From Caldicellulosiruptor owensensis OL (lineage in GTDB: Bacteria > Bacillota > Thermoanaerobacteria > Caldicellulosiruptorales > Caldicellulosiruptoraceae), in the NCBI RefSeq assembly GCF_000166335.1, contig NC_014657.1:922501-986500 (forward strand): 64,000 bases of DNA, in the 5' to 3' direction. Below, one piece after another: positions 42,095-51,469 of this stretch. The notes beneath the pieces are model-generated. The model searched no databases. It saw nothing but the letters and a program-made list of their open reading frames with translations, and was not told where the DNA came from. Every line of letters starts with the position of its first letter. Position 1 is the first letter of the stretch. Both the position numbers and the translations under genes were made by a program.

Positions 42095-42847
42095 TTATCT
42101 AAAAAGACTGAGTGCAATACCGGCTCCTGTTGCAATGAACACAGCTATTAAAAAAGCTTCAATTCCTCTTGCAACCCCGGATAAAAGATCACCTGCAATA
42201 GTGTCTCTTATTGCATTGGTAATTGCAACACCTGGTGTCATTATCATTACAGAACCAATAATTATTTTGTCTAAATGGACGCCTATATTGAGATTTACTG
42301 TAATAATGGCCACCAAAGCAGTTGTAGCTCCTCCAATAATATAAGAAATGAAATAAGAGAAATTTCTGGAATTCATAAAATTTAAAATACTTTGTGTAAC
42401 AAAACCTACAAGAAAAGCTGAAATTGCATCTTTTAAGTTTCCTCCAAACAAAATTGTGGAAAAACAACAAACAAGTGCTGCTGTGAATGGTAGCAAATAA
42501 GAAGAATATCCTTTTTTATTTTTGATATTGTTTAAGATTTCAATTGCTTGTTCATAAGTATATTCATGGGTTTGAAAATCGCGGGAGAACTGATTTACAA
42601 GGGAGATTTTATTAAGATCAATTGTTCTATTTTTTATTCTTTTTGAGACAGTAACAAGATTATTATTTTCATCTGCAACTGTTGCAACAATCACTGTTGG
42701 TATTACAAAACTTTCAGCAAGCTTTAATTTTCCTTTTGAGCATATCCGAACCATTGTATCTTCCACTCTGTGCGTTTCAGCACCGTTTGTGAGCATTATC
42801 TCGCCTGCTAAGAGCGCAATTTCTATAAGCTGCTTTGAGTTCATCAT
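42095..42847 (-). CDS. ThrE/YjjP-like exporter subunit (DUF1212)
   Basis: A 250-aa membrane protein. The soluble N-terminal part reads ALLAGEIMLTNGAETHRVEDTMVRIC (about 11-36) with the conserved NGAETxRVE. Membrane helices follow from about 118 (LLPFTAALVCCFSTILFG), with the PGVAITNAIRDTIAGDLLSGVARG loop near 205-228. It is the N-terminal half of the ThrE fold, and the partner half follows in the same operon. The ribosome site (GGATGGGGG) is rather distant. Confidence 0.88.
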   Translation of the reverse strand: MMNSKQLIEIALLAGEIMLTNGAETHRVEDTMVRICSKGKLKLAESFVIPTVIVATVADENNNLVTVSKRIKNRTIDLNKISLVNQFSRDFQTHEYTYEQAIEILNNIKNKKGYSSYLLPFTAALVCCFSTILFGGNLKDAISAFLVGFVTQSILNFMNSRNFSYFISYIIGGATTALVAIITVNLNIGVHLDKIIIGSVMIMTPGVAITNAIRDTIAGDLLSGVARGIEAFLIAVFIATGAGIALSLFR

Positions 42848-42913
42848 TTCTGAAAGATAGCCCCCATCCTCTTGTTTTTCACAGTAAGATTATATAGTAT
42901 TTGTGCTTATGTG

Positions 42914-42945
42914 TGAACATTAAACTTTGTGCACAAATATGTTCA
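42914..42945. promoter_or_regulatory. Nested palindromes upstream of the glyA promoter
   Basis: TGAACAT (42914-42920) and ATGTTCA (42939-42945) form an inverted repeat around a perfect 12-bp palindrome TTTGTGCACAAA (42926-42937), ending 5 bases before the -35 box. It is a candidate operator or activator site in the divergent glyA/ThrE region. Confidence 0.4.
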
Positions 42946-42950
42946 AATGG

Positions 42951-42980
42951 TTGACTTTTAAAATTGGGCTAAAATATAAT
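42951..42980 (+). promoter_or_regulatory. Promoter of glyA
   Basis: TTGACT (42951-42956), 18-base spacer and perfect TATAAT (42975-42980), 86 bases before the glyA start. Confidence 0.65.
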
Positions 42981-43066
42981 ATACACAAAGAAAAAATTGA
43001 TGTATAATCATAAAGTATGAACGTTCGAATATTTTTACAATAAAACATTCGGAAAGGGAGATGAAG

Positions 43067-44320
43067 ATGTATTTCTATAATTTAGTAAAAGATACAGATC
43101 CAGAAATAGCTGAAGCAATAAAGAGCGAGCTTAAAAGACAGCAGAATAAAATTGAGCTTATTGCATCTGAGAACTTTGTATCGATTGCAGTAATGGCAGC
43201 AATGGGTTCACCTTTGACAAATAAATATGCAGAAGGATATCCAGGAAAAAGATATTATGGCGGATGCGAATATGTTGATGTTGTTGAATCTATAGCAATT
43301 GAAAGAGCTAAAAAGCTGTTTGGAGCTGAACATGCAAATGTTCAGCCACATTCTGGTGCACAGGCGAACATGGCTGTATATTTTGCAGTGTTGAATCCAG
43401 GTGATACCATTCTTGGGATGAATCTTTCGCATGGTGGACATCTGACTCATGGTAGCCCTGTAAACTTTTCAGGAAAGCTTTACAATATTGTTTCATATGG
43501 GGTTGACCCTGAAACAGAGACAATTAATTATGATGAGGTTTTAAGACTTGCAAAGGAGCACAGACCAAAACTTATCTTAGCAGGAGCATCAGCGTATCCC
43601 AGGGTGATTGACTTTAAAAAGTTCAGAGAGATAGCTGATGAAGTTGGAGCATATTTGATGGTAGATATGGCTCATATTGCTGGGCTTGTTGCTGCAGGGC
43701 TTCATCCATCACCTGTTGAATATGCCGATTTTGTTACAACAACAACACACAAAACGCTTAGAGGTCCTCGTGGTGGCCTTATTCTTTGCAAAGAAAAATA
43801 TGCAAAACTGATTGACAAGACCATTTTTCCTGGTATTCAAGGTGGACCGCTTGAACATGTAATAGCTGCAAAAGCTGTTGCTCTCAAAGAGGCGATGACA
43901 GAAGAGTTCAAAAATTACCAGGTTCAAATATTGAAAAATGCAAAGGCTCTGAGCACAAGACTTATGGAAAAAGGATTCAGGCTTGTGAGCGGTGGTACAG
44001 ATAATCATTTGATGCTGGTAGACTTAAGAAATAAAGGAATAACAGGGAAAGATGCAGAAAAGATATTGGATGAGCACAATATAACATGTAACAAAAACGC
44101 AATTCCTTTTGATACCCAAAGTCCAATGGTAACAAGTGGGATAAGACTTGGGACACCGGCTGTAACAACCCGAGGGTTTAAAGAAGAGGATATGGTTGAA
44201 GTGGCAGATATTATCTATGATGCTTTGACAAATTCTGATACCAAAGAGAATATTTTAAGCAGGGTGAAAGCTCTTTGCGATAAACATCCTTTGTATAAAG
44301 AATTTGATGAACAAGCTTAA
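43067..44320 (+). CDS. glyA: Serine hydroxymethyltransferase
   Basis: A PLP enzyme that makes glycine and methylene-THF from serine. I prefer ATG 43067 (AGGGAG 6 bases upstream, 417 aa) over ATG 43061, which touches the ribosome site. The signatures are [31 protein letters not shown] (about 52-71), [19 protein letters not shown] and the PLP-lysine motif [14 protein letters not shown] (about 223-236). It starts a + strand run with rarA and malic enzyme. Confidence 0.97.
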   Translation: MYFYNLVKDTDPEIAEAIKSELKRQQNKIELIASENFVSIAVMAAMGSPLTNKYAEGYPGKRYYGGCEYVDVVESIAIERAKKLFGAEHANVQPHSGAQANMAVYFAVLNPGDTILGMNLSHGGHLTHGSPVNFSGKLYNIVSYGVDPETETINYDEVLRLAKEHRPKLILAGASAYPRVIDFKKFREIADEVGAYLMVDMAHIAGLVAAGLHPSPVEYADFVTTTTHKTLRGPRGGLILCKEKYAKLIDKTIFPGIQGGPLEHVIAAKAVALKEAMTEEFKNYQVQILKNAKALSTRLMEKGFRLVSGGTDNHLMLVDLRNKGITGKDAEKILDEHNITCNKNAIPFDTQSPMVTSGIRLGTPAVTTRGFKEEDMVEVADIIYDALTNSDTKENILSRVKALCDKHPLYKEFDEQA

Positions 44321-44331
44321 GGTGAATTGAA

Positions 44332-45657
44332 ATGGACTTTTTCCAGTATCTTGGTGAAAAGAGATTAAAAAAAGAATCTCCCCTTGCTTATAAACTCAGA
44401 CCCAAACGCCTTGAGGAAATTGTGGGGCAGGAGCATATTTTGAGTCCGGGAAAACCTCTTTATAATTTGATTAAAAATGATAAACTAACTTCAATAATTC
44501 TCTATGGACCACCTGGAACCGGAAAAACTACAATTGCACATGTGATTGCTAATGCCACAGGCAAAACTTTCAAAACTATAAATGCTACAATTGCAGGTGT
44601 AAATGATATAAAGAGGATTATAGAAGAGGCCAAAATTGAGTTTTCTCAAACAGGTAAAAAGACCATTCTTTTTATAGACGAGATACACAGATTCAATAAA
44701 CTTCAACAAGATGCGCTTTTGCCTTCTGTGGAAGAAGGGGTAATAATTTTAATTGGAGCGACAACCGAAAATCCTTTTTATGAAGTCAATAAAGCACTTG
44801 TATCAAGGTCTTTGGTATTTGAACTTTTTCCACTTAAAGAGGAAGATATATTGAAAATTATTGAAAGAGCAATTACTGACAAGGAAAATGGACTTGGTGA
44901 GCTGAATATCCAAATAGATGATAATGCTAAAAAGTTCATAGCAAAGCTTTCAGGTGGAGATGCAAGAGTTGCTTTGAACATCTTAGAGGCTGTAGTATAT
45001 TCTTCTTCAGCCCAAGATGACGGCAAAATTTTTATTTCACAGGAATCTGTTGTAAATCTTTCAAATAGGAAAACAGCTATTTATGATGCTACAGGAGATA
45101 TGCATTATGATACTATTTCTGCCTTTATAAAAAGTGTGAGAGGGTCTGACCCGGACGCAGCATTGTTTTATTTAGCAAAGATGCTTGACAGCGGAGAAGA
45201 TATAAAGTTTATTGCAAGAAGACTTATAATATTAGCAGCGGAAGATGTTGGTTTAGCAGATCCAATGGCACTCACAATCGCAGTTTCTGCAGCAACGGCA
45301 TGTGAATTTGTAGGAATGCCTGAAGCAAGAATTATTTTGTCTGAGGCGACTATCTATCTTGCATGTGCTCCAAAGAGTAATTCTGCATATTTGGCAATTG
45401 AAAAAGCCTTGGAAGATGCCAAAAATGTTAGCATAAAAAGTATTCCTATGCACCTGAGAATGTCGGCGCATGGTCAAGAAAAACTTGGACATGGCGTAGG
45501 ATACGTGTATCCTCATGACTATAAAAATCACTGGGTTTATCAACAATATCTACCTGATGAGCTTATTGGCAGAAAATACTATTATCCTACTGAGATTGGG
45601 AAAGAAAAGCTTATAGCTGAATATATTAAGAAGTTGAAAGAACAACTTGATAGCTAA
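44332..45657 (+). CDS. rarA: Replication-associated recombination ATPase RarA
   Basis: A 441-aa clamp-loader-like AAA+ protein. PLAYKLRPKRLEEIVGQEHIL (about 18-38), Walker A YGPPGTGKTTIAHV (about 63-76), Walker B ILFIDEIHRFNKLQQDALLP (111-130), sensor GATTENPF, and the C-terminal tetramer domain with SVRGSDPDAALFYLAKML and RMSAHGQEKLGHG are all typical. It acts at stalled forks. It starts 11 bases after glyA, with GGTGA upstream. Confidence 0.95.
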   Translation: MDFFQYLGEKRLKKESPLAYKLRPKRLEEIVGQEHILSPGKPLYNLIKNDKLTSIILYGPPGTGKTTIAHVIANATGKTFKTINATIAGVNDIKRIIEEAKIEFSQTGKKTILFIDEIHRFNKLQQDALLPSVEEGVIILIGATTENPFYEVNKALVSRSLVFELFPLKEEDILKIIERAITDKENGLGELNIQIDDNAKKFIAKLSGGDARVALNILEAVVYSSSAQDDGKIFISQESVVNLSNRKTAIYDATGDMHYDTISAFIKSVRGSDPDAALFYLAKMLDSGEDIKFIARRLIILAAEDVGLADPMALTIAVSAATACEFVGMPEARIILSEATIYLACAPKSNSAYLAIEKALEDAKNVSIKSIPMHLRMSAHGQEKLGHGVGYVYPHDYKNHWVYQQYLPDELIGRKYYYPTEIGKEKLIAEYIKKLKEQLDS

Positions 45658-45709
45658 TGAAAAATAAAATTTGTAATTATAAAAAGAGCGTGAGAGGAGA
45701 AAATAAAAA

Positions 45710-46939
45710 ATGGATATGGATATAAAAGCGCTTGCACTCCAGCTTCACAGACAACACAGAGGAAAGATTGCTCTCAAAAGTAAGGTTAGTGTGAATAATC
45801 AGCACGACCTCAGTATATACTATACACCTGGTGTTGCAGAACCTTGCAGAGAGATCGCAAAGAATAAGTCTCTTGTGTATGAGTATACATCTAAATCCAA
45901 CTGGGTTGCAGTGGTAACAAATGGTACAGCTGTTTTGGGTTTGGGAGACATTGGTGTGGATGCCTCTTTGCCTGTTATGGAAGGCAAGGCAATTTTGTTT
46001 AAACAGTTTGGCGGAGTTGATGCATTCCCCATATGCATAGCTTCAAAGGATGTTGATGAGATTGTAAAGACGGTAAAGCTTATTGAAACATCCTTTGGAG
46101 GGATAAACTTAGAAGATATAGGTGCACCGGCATGCTTTGAGATTGAAGAAAGACTTATAGAAAGCCTTGATATTCCTGTGTTTCATGACGACCAGCATGG
46201 AACTGCTGTAGTGGCCTTAGCTGCTTTGATAAATTCTCTAAAAATTGTAGAAAAAAGAATCTCAGAGGTCAAAATAGTCATAAACGGTGCTGGTGCTGCA
46301 GGAATTGCAACTGCAAAGCTTTTATTAAAGTATGGAGCAAAAAATATTGTTGTTTGTGATAAGCACGGGACCATATATGAAGGAAGAGAAGAAGATATGA
46401 ATAAGTACAAAGAAGAAATAGCAAAAATTACTAACAAAGAAGGAATAAAAGGTTCACTACACAGAGCAATTGAAGGTGCTGATGTATTTATTGGTCTTTC
46501 TGTTGCAAATGTCCTGAATGAAGATGATATCAAAAAGATGTCAAATGATGCAATTGTGATGGCAATGGCAAATCCGATACCAGAGATTATGCCAGATATT
46601 GCAAAAAGGGCAGGAGCAAGGATTGTTTGCACAGGAAGGTCTGATTTTAATAACCAGGTCAATAACGTGCTGGCATTTCCAGGTATTTTTAGAGGAGCAC
46701 TTGATGTCATGGCAACAAGGATAACAGATGAGATGAAGGTAGCAGCTGCAGAGGCTATAGCTAAGGTTGCAGAGGAAGAACTTTCAGAAGATTATGTAAT
46801 TCCAAAGCCTTTTGACAAGAAAGTAGCCTTTGAGGTGGCTTTAGCAGTTGCAAAAAAAGCAATGGAACAAAGGGTTGCGCGGCTATATCTGAATGATGAT
46901 GAGCTTATATCAAGGATTTTATCTATGTTAGGTATGTAA
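45710..46939 (+). CDS. NAD(P)-dependent malic enzyme (short bacterial type)
   Basis: A 409-aa oxidative decarboxylase converting malate to pyruvate and CO2. It has ALQLHRQHRGKIALKSKV, YTPGVAEPCREIAKN (about 36-50), GDIGVDASLPVMEGKAILFKQFGGVDAFP, HDDQHGTAVVALAAL (about 160-174), and the Rossmann motif INGAGAAGIATAKLLLKYGAK (193-213). The active Lys lies in GKAILFKQF. No phosphotransacetylase domain is attached. A terminator follows. It supplies pyruvate or NAD(P)H in fermentative metabolism. Confidence 0.94.
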   Translation: MDMDIKALALQLHRQHRGKIALKSKVSVNNQHDLSIYYTPGVAEPCREIAKNKSLVYEYTSKSNWVAVVTNGTAVLGLGDIGVDASLPVMEGKAILFKQFGGVDAFPICIASKDVDEIVKTVKLIETSFGGINLEDIGAPACFEIEERLIESLDIPVFHDDQHGTAVVALAALINSLKIVEKRISEVKIVINGAGAAGIATAKLLLKYGAKNIVVCDKHGTIYEGREEDMNKYKEEIAKITNKEGIKGSLHRAIEGADVFIGLSVANVLNEDDIKKMSNDAIVMAMANPIPEIMPDIAKRAGARIVCTGRSDFNNQVNNVLAFPGIFRGALDVMATRITDEMKVAAAEAIAKVAEEELSEDYVIPKPFDKKVAFEVALAVAKKAMEQRVARLYLNDDELISRILSMLGM

Positions 46940-46950
46940 AGGGTCAAGAA

Positions 46951-46990
46951 CAGAGTTAGGTAAAATTTTGGTGCCTAACTCTGATTTTTT
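46951..46990 (+). terminator. Terminator after malic enzyme
   Basis: A perfect 10-bp stem CAGAGTTAGG/CCTAACTCTG (46951-46960 and 46974-46983) is followed by ATTTTTTA. Confidence 0.85.
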
Positions 46991-47048
46991 ATTTTCTCGT
47001 TCTGCTCATTGTAAATAGAAATATTGTCTTTAATCAACAATGTTACTA

Positions 47049-47077
47049 TTGACAAAGTAGTGTTGGACTTTTAAAAT
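47049..47077 (+). promoter_or_regulatory. Promoter of rho
   Basis: Perfect TTGACA (47049-47054), 17-base spacer and TAAAAT (47072-47077), about 107 bases before rho. Confidence 0.65.
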
Positions 47078-47109
47078 AAAAGGTGTCAGGTTAAACGTCA
47101 TCTCTTGCA

Positions 47110-47135
47110 ATTAACTTCCCCAGACAGAAGTTAAT
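47110..47135 (+). promoter_or_regulatory. rho leader hairpin
   Basis: A perfect 9-bp stem ATTAACTTC/GAAGTTAAT with an 8-base loop lies in the leader, 50 bases before the rho start. rho genes are often autoregulated through their leaders; this stem's role is unknown. Confidence 0.4.
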
Positions 47136-47184
47136 AGAATATAAGTGCAGGAAATGAGAAATTATTTTACAAGGAGGGAAAAGA

Positions 47185-48855
47185 GTGCCTGGGTCAGTTG
47201 AAGAGTTTTTAGAGGGAAAGTCTATTATTGAACTTAGAGAAATAGCAAAAAGTCTGGGTATTCAAAAATATTCTTTGCTCAAAAAAGGTGAGTTGATGGA
47301 AGCTATTAAAAATTTTCTGGGAAGTTCGGAAGAAGATGCAACAGTTCTTGAAGGCATAGGTAAAAAAGAAAAAGGTAGAAGAGGAAGAAAGAAGAAATCA
47401 GAAACTGCAGAAGTTCAGCAGACTTTTGAATTAAAGAGCGAGGAGCAAGAATCAAAGCTTGAAGAGACTGAGGAAAAGAAAGAGGCAAGACTAAATGAAA
47501 TGGAAAATAAAGAAGAAGATAACATAAAAGAACAAACTTTGTCGCAGGACACACAAAAAGAAGAAGAAAAAACTGAAAAGCCTGTAGATGTTAGTTTGAA
47601 TGAGGAGAACAAAGAAGAGAGTAAGGTAATAGAGTTAAAACCTAAAAAAGAAGAAAAAAGAGAGGATAAGATGCAGATAGAAATTCCACCAGAATTAAAA
47701 GAACTTGAAGGTAAAGTGGAGATAGGCGGCATAGGAGAAGGAGTTTTGGAAATAATTTATGAACCTGGTGGCGGTGGCGGTTACGGTTTTTTACGCGACG
47801 ATTCGTTTGTTCCTGGCCCAAACGACATATATGTTTCGCCATCTCAAATCAGAAAATTCAATCTCAAAACGGGTGATAAAATTAGAGGTCCCATTAGACT
47901 TCCAAAAGAAAATGAGAAGTTTGCAGGACTTTTGTATGTTCAGAGCGTCAACGATATGAAACCAGAAGAAGTTGCAAAACGCACTCCTTTTGAAGATCTT
48001 ACCCCTATTTTCCCAAACAAAAGAATAATTTTGGAAAATAAAAATGAGCCTAAGGATTTAGCGGTGAGACTGATAGACCTTATTGCGCCAATTGGAAGAG
48101 GCCAGAGAGGATTAATTGTAGCACCACCAAAAGCAGGTAAAACTACACTATTAAAGAAAATAGCAAATAGTATTCTCACAAACTATGATGATTTGCATTT
48201 GATTGTACTGCTCATCGATGAAAGACCTGAAGAGGTCACTGATATGCAGGACTCAATTAAAGCAGAGATACATTACTCAACATTTGACGAAACTCCAGAA
48301 CACCACATAAAAGTTGCTGAAATGGTTTTAGAAAGGGCTATGAGACTTGTGGAGTGTAAAAAAGATGTTGTCATTTTGTTAGATAGCTTGACAAGGCTTG
48401 CACGTGCTTATAACTTGGTTGAACCACCATCTGGCAGAACACTCTCTGGTGGTCTTGACCCGAACGCTCTTCACAAACCTAAAAAGTTTTTTGGTGCTGC
48501 AAGAAACCTTAAAGAGGGTGGCAGCCTTACCATCCTTGCAACAGCATTGATTGAGACAGGGTCACGAATGGACGATGTCATATTTGAAGAGTTCAAGGGC
48601 ACTGGCAACATGGAGCTGCACCTTGACAGAAAACTTTCTGAAAAACGAATATTCCCTGCTATTGATATAAACAAGTCAGGGACAAGAAGAGAGGAGCTTT
48701 TGCTGTCTGAAGAAGAAAAAGCAGCTGTGGATGCTATCAGAAGAGCACTTTCTAACTTTGGAACAGCTGAAACTACAGAGAGAATTATAAGTATGCTTTC
48801 CCAAACAAAGTCAAATGAAGAATTCATAAGAAAGATATTACAAAATTTGAGATAA
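47185..48855 (+). CDS. rho: Transcription termination factor Rho with a long charged N-terminal insert
   Basis: A 556-aa hexameric RNA helicase (E. coli Rho is 419 aa). The start at GTG follows AAGGAGGG. Residues 1-50 form the Rho-N domain ([24 protein letters not shown]). About 55-170 is an unusual Lys/Glu-rich, probably disordered insert, and a GPGGGGGY linker leads into the RNA-binding domain ([22 protein letters not shown]). The motor has Walker [16 protein letters not shown] (about 312-326), Walker [17 protein letters not shown] and the R-loop with [13 protein letters not shown]. The last third is overlapped on the opposite strand by the transposase frame. Confidence 0.96.
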   Translation: MPGSVEEFLEGKSIIELREIAKSLGIQKYSLLKKGELMEAIKNFLGSSEEDATVLEGIGKKEKGRRGRKKKSETAEVQQTFELKSEEQESKLEETEEKKEARLNEMENKEEDNIKEQTLSQDTQKEEEKTEKPVDVSLNEENKEESKVIELKPKKEEKREDKMQIEIPPELKELEGKVEIGGIGEGVLEIIYEPGGGGGYGFLRDDSFVPGPNDIYVSPSQIRKFNLKTGDKIRGPIRLPKENEKFAGLLYVQSVNDMKPEEVAKRTPFEDLTPIFPNKRIILENKNEPKDLAVRLIDLIAPIGRGQRGLIVAPPKAGKTTLLKKIANSILTNYDDLHLIVLLIDERPEEVTDMQDSIKAEIHYSTFDETPEHHIKVAEMVLERAMRLVECKKDVVILLDSLTRLARAYNLVEPPSGRTLSGGLDPNALHKPKKFFGAARNLKEGGSLTILATALIETGSRMDDVIFEEFKGTGNMELHLDRKLSEKRIFPAIDINKSGTRREELLLSEEEKAAVDAIRRALSNFGTAETTERIISMLSQTKSNEEFIRKILQNLR

Positions 48856-50612
48856 AAATAGAAAGTAATTTTAAAAAAAATTGAGATTTGAACAAATCCA
48901 ATTGATATTTTGGAGGAAGTAGGGGCTGTCCAAAAACAATAATTTTTAATAACCAGAATCAACCATTTGATGGCATTAAATGTTAATATTGAACTATGCA
49001 GTAAAAAGCAAGAGGGTTGGCTGGCAATTTTGCCCCAACCCTCTATTATTATCTTTGCTAACCTTTCTATGTTATAGGCAATACAAACCAAACCCCACTC
49101 AAGCTTCACACCCTTCAAGCCCCTGAGCAGGAACCTCCTAAATCCCTTATTATTCTTTATTAACCCAAATACCGTCTCAACCTCTATCTTCCTTCTGCTG
49201 TAAATCTCTTTGCCCTCTTCGCTCAAAAGCCTTTCTCTTACTTCATTCTTTAACTTCTCCAATCTTGGCCTTATCCTAAATCTCTTCTTCCATCTCTTGC
49301 CTCTGTAACACTTATCTCTGTACTCACATCCATTACATACTTCCTCACATTGATATATCTTCTCCCAACTTACAAATCCCCTCTCATTTACATCTATCCT
49401 CGGATATAAGTATTTTACCTTCTTACCAGCAGGACAAATATATACATCTTCAGAGGCAATATACTCCCAATTCCTGCTATTGAACTTGTCCTTCTTAAAT
49501 TTCCTTGTCTGTTCCAAATCAAATGTGTTATACTTAATGTAGCTATTGATGCCACATTTTTTCAGATGAAGGTAGTTTTCTTCAGACCCATAGCCACTGT
49601 CTGCTATGACATTCTTAGGCATGTGGCCTGTTATCTTCTCCACAAGCTCAAGATGTTCTTTTAAACAGACAGTGTCTGTGGGACTCTGATGGATGCTAAA
49701 ACCTATGACAAATCGATTCTGTGTGCCGATTTGTACATTATACCCGGGTTTTAGCATCCCGTTTTTCATATGGTCATCCTTCATCCTCATAAATGTGGCA
49801 TCATGGTCTGTTTTTGAAAAGCTATTTCTACCACTTAAGATCTGCTCATAAGACTCATATTTCTTGAGTCTTAATATGCAGTCATTTTGGAGAGTTTTTA
49901 CAAGTTTTTTCACTCTCCTTTCTTTTCTTTTGCTCCCAAAGCTAGCTTCTGCTAGCTTTTGGGAGAGTTCTTCAACTTTTTGTTCAAGCTCTTGGCTATC
50001 ATAATCAGCTTCTAAATTGACATCCAACTCGCCAAGAGTTCTGTCTTCTTCCTCGTTTATCCTTTCTATTTCATCAAGGATGTTTTTTACTTTTTCTCTT
50101 AATTTCCTTTTGTATGTTCTTGTGCTTTTTGCCCATACAAACGTATACTTGTTCGCGTTTGCCTCAATCTTTGTTCCGTCAAGATAGTAATACTCAAAGT
50201 TTACATACCCCAGTTTTACAAGAAGTTCAATAACTTCTGCAAAAATTTCTTCAATGCAATCACCTATTATTTCTTTTCTGAATCTATTGATAGTTCTGAA
50301 ATCAGGGGTTTGAAGTTTTGAAAGCCACATAAAGGTTATATTCTCTTGAAGCGCCTTTGCTATCTTTCTTGAAGAGTATATACCCTGTATGTAAGCATAG
50401 ATAAGAACTTTCAAAAGCATCAAAGGATGGTAGCTGGAAGTCCCACCACCTTTGTATTTTTCTATTATGGTTGAGATATCTATTTTATCAACGATTTTAT
50501 CGATTGCTCTTACCAGATGAGTTTGAGGGATAAAGGCTTCAGGGTCGATTGGCATTATTAATTGGTTGGGGTTGTATTCTTTAAAGACGATTTTATCATG
50601 TTTGCGGGGCAT
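48471..50612 (-). CDS. IS1182-family transposase with read-through into flanking DNA
   Basis: The 713-aa frame begins [20 protein letters not shown] (AAGGAGG upstream). It holds an N-terminal DUF772-type domain ([29 protein letters not shown]), the DDE wording [19 protein letters not shown] (first Asp near 145), [12 protein letters not shown] (second Asp, about 335) and a Cys cluster [13 protein letters not shown]. The final [18 protein letters not shown] (about 485-502) carries the catalytic Glu. The element encodes only about 564 residues. No stop occurs before the left end, so the last 150 codons are antisense to rho and flanking sequence. Family Asp/Glu are intact, so activity is possible. 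Confidence 0.88.
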   Translation of the reverse strand: MPRKHDKIVFKEYNPNQLIMPIDPEAFIPQTHLVRAIDKIVDKIDISTIIEKYKGGGTSSYHPLMLLKVLIYAYIQGIYSSRKIAKALQENITFMWLSKLQTPDFRTINRFRKEIIGDCIEEIFAEVIELLVKLGYVNFEYYYLDGTKIEANANKYTFVWAKSTRTYKRKLREKVKNILDEIERINEEEDRTLGELDVNLEADYDSQELEQKVEELSQKLAEASFGSKRKERRVKKLVKTLQNDCILRLKKYESYEQILSGRNSFSKTDHDATFMRMKDDHMKNGMLKPGYNVQIGTQNRFVIGFSIHQSPTDTVCLKEHLELVEKITGHMPKNVIADSGYGSEENYLHLKKCGINSYIKYNTFDLEQTRKFKKDKFNSRNWEYIASEDVYICPAGKKVKYLYPRIDVNERGFVSWEKIYQCEEVCNGCEYRDKCYRGKRWKKRFRIRPRLEKLKNEVRERLLSEEGKEIYSRRKIEVETVFGLIKNNKGFRRFLLRGLKGVKLEWGLVCIAYNIERLAKIIIEGWGKIASQPSCFLLHSSILTFNAIKWLILVIKNYCFWTAPTSSKISIGFVQISIFFKITFYFYLKFCNIFLMNSSFDFVWESILIILSVVSAVPKLESALLIASTAAFSSSDSKSSSLLVPDLFISIAGNIRFSESFLSRCSSMLPVPLNSSNMTSSIRDPVSINAVARMVRLPPSLRFLAAPKNFLGL

Positions 50613-50721
50613 ATTGATCCTCCTTATGTAATCATTTTTGAGATATTATATCATAAATATATCATAGTGTAAATACAGTAAAAATAAAGAGGCTGTCATC
50701 TCATCTTTTTGGACAGCCTCC
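48922..50721 (-). mobile_element. IS1182-type insertion sequence (1.8 kb)
   Basis: The left end GGGGCTGTCCAAAAA (48922-48936) is inverted at the right as TTTTTGGACAGCCTC (50706-50720), sharing 13 bp. The similarity continues outward (AAGTAGG left, CCTACTT right), so exact ends are uncertain by a few bases. The right end also carries an inner inverted copy GAGGCTGTC (50689-50697), forming a 9-bp hairpin with GACAGCCTC. The element has one transposase gene on the minus strand and lies just downstream of rho. No clear direct target duplication is seen. Confidence 0.82.
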
Positions 50722-50800
50722 TACTTTTTTATTTCTGACCGTTTTTTTGAATTTCACAAATATGAGGAACTTGGAATACACTGATTTTAAGGAGGTGAAA

Positions 50801-51376
50801 ATGATGAAGGTATGTATAGACCCTGGTCATGGCGGGAAAGACCCTGGAGCAATAGGAAAAAACAACACCAAAGAAAAAGATATAACACTTGCAATTGCTA
50901 AGAAATTGAAATTTATATTGGAAGATGGCACAAACACAAAGGTGATTTTGACAAGAGACTCTGATATTTTTCCGTGGGGAGAAAAAAGTGTAAAAGAAGA
51001 CTTAAAAGCAAGGTGTGACATAGCAAACAGGAATTTGGTGGACATCTTTGTCAGCATTCACTGCAACAGCAGCAAAAATGACTCTGCAAGAGGTATAGAA
51101 ACTTTTTATTACAAAACCAGCCAGAAAGGATTTTTACTGGCTGTGGAGGTGCAAAAAAGTATAGTTGAGGCAGTTAAAACGATAAATCGCGGAGTCAAGT
51201 TTGCAGACTTTTATGTGTTAAGAGCTACCAAAATGCCTGCGATCTTAATAGAGTGCGGTTTTTTGAGCAATCCTGAAGAAGAAAAGATGCTAAATAATCA
51301 AAATTACCAAACTCAAATCGCTTTAGCAATTGCAAAGGGAATTGTGAATTATCAAAAAAATGTTGATAAAGCGTAA
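50801..51376 (+). CDS. N-acetylmuramoyl-L-alanine amidase (amidase_3, CwlD-like)
   Basis: The start at ATG 50801 (or 50804) follows AAGGAGGTG; an in-frame ATG at 50747 has no ribosome site. The 191-aa zinc amidase has VCIDPGHGGKDPGAIG (metal His), KEKDITLAIAKKL (metal Glu), LTRDSD, DIFVSIHCNSS (metal His) and PAILIECGFLSNPEEEKML (catalytic Glu). No signal peptide or wall-binding repeat is visible. This suggests a cytosolic or spore-type role, or export by a non-standard path. The upstream IS1182 element may have replaced the native promoter region. Confidence 0.9.
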   Translation: MMKVCIDPGHGGKDPGAIGKNNTKEKDITLAIAKKLKFILEDGTNTKVILTRDSDIFPWGEKSVKEDLKARCDIANRNLVDIFVSIHCNSSKNDSARGIETFYYKTSQKGFLLAVEVQKSIVEAVKTINRGVKFADFYVLRATKMPAILIECGFLSNPEEEKMLNNQNYQTQIALAIAKGIVNYQKNVDKA

Positions 51377-51404
51377 AAAATGCTGTATTCTTATAATTAA
51401 AAAT

Positions 51405-51436
51405 AGAGCCAAGAAGAAGTTGGCTCTTTTTGTTTT
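51405..51436 (+). terminator. Terminator after the amidase gene
   Basis: A perfect 8-bp stem AGAGCCAA/TTGGCTCT with loop GAAGAAG (51405-51427) is followed by TTTTGTTTT. Confidence 0.85.
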
Positions 51437-51469
51437 ACCACATAAATAATTGGAAAGGAATGAATTTTT

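Noticed and set aside
43018-43027. GAACGTTC as a LexA (SOS) box before glyA
   Set aside because: The Firmicute box needs GAAC and GTTC separated by four bases; here they are fused, so it does not fit.
46183-46710. 175-codon minus-strand open frame
   Set aside because: Antisense to malic enzyme, where every conserved motif is on the + strand.
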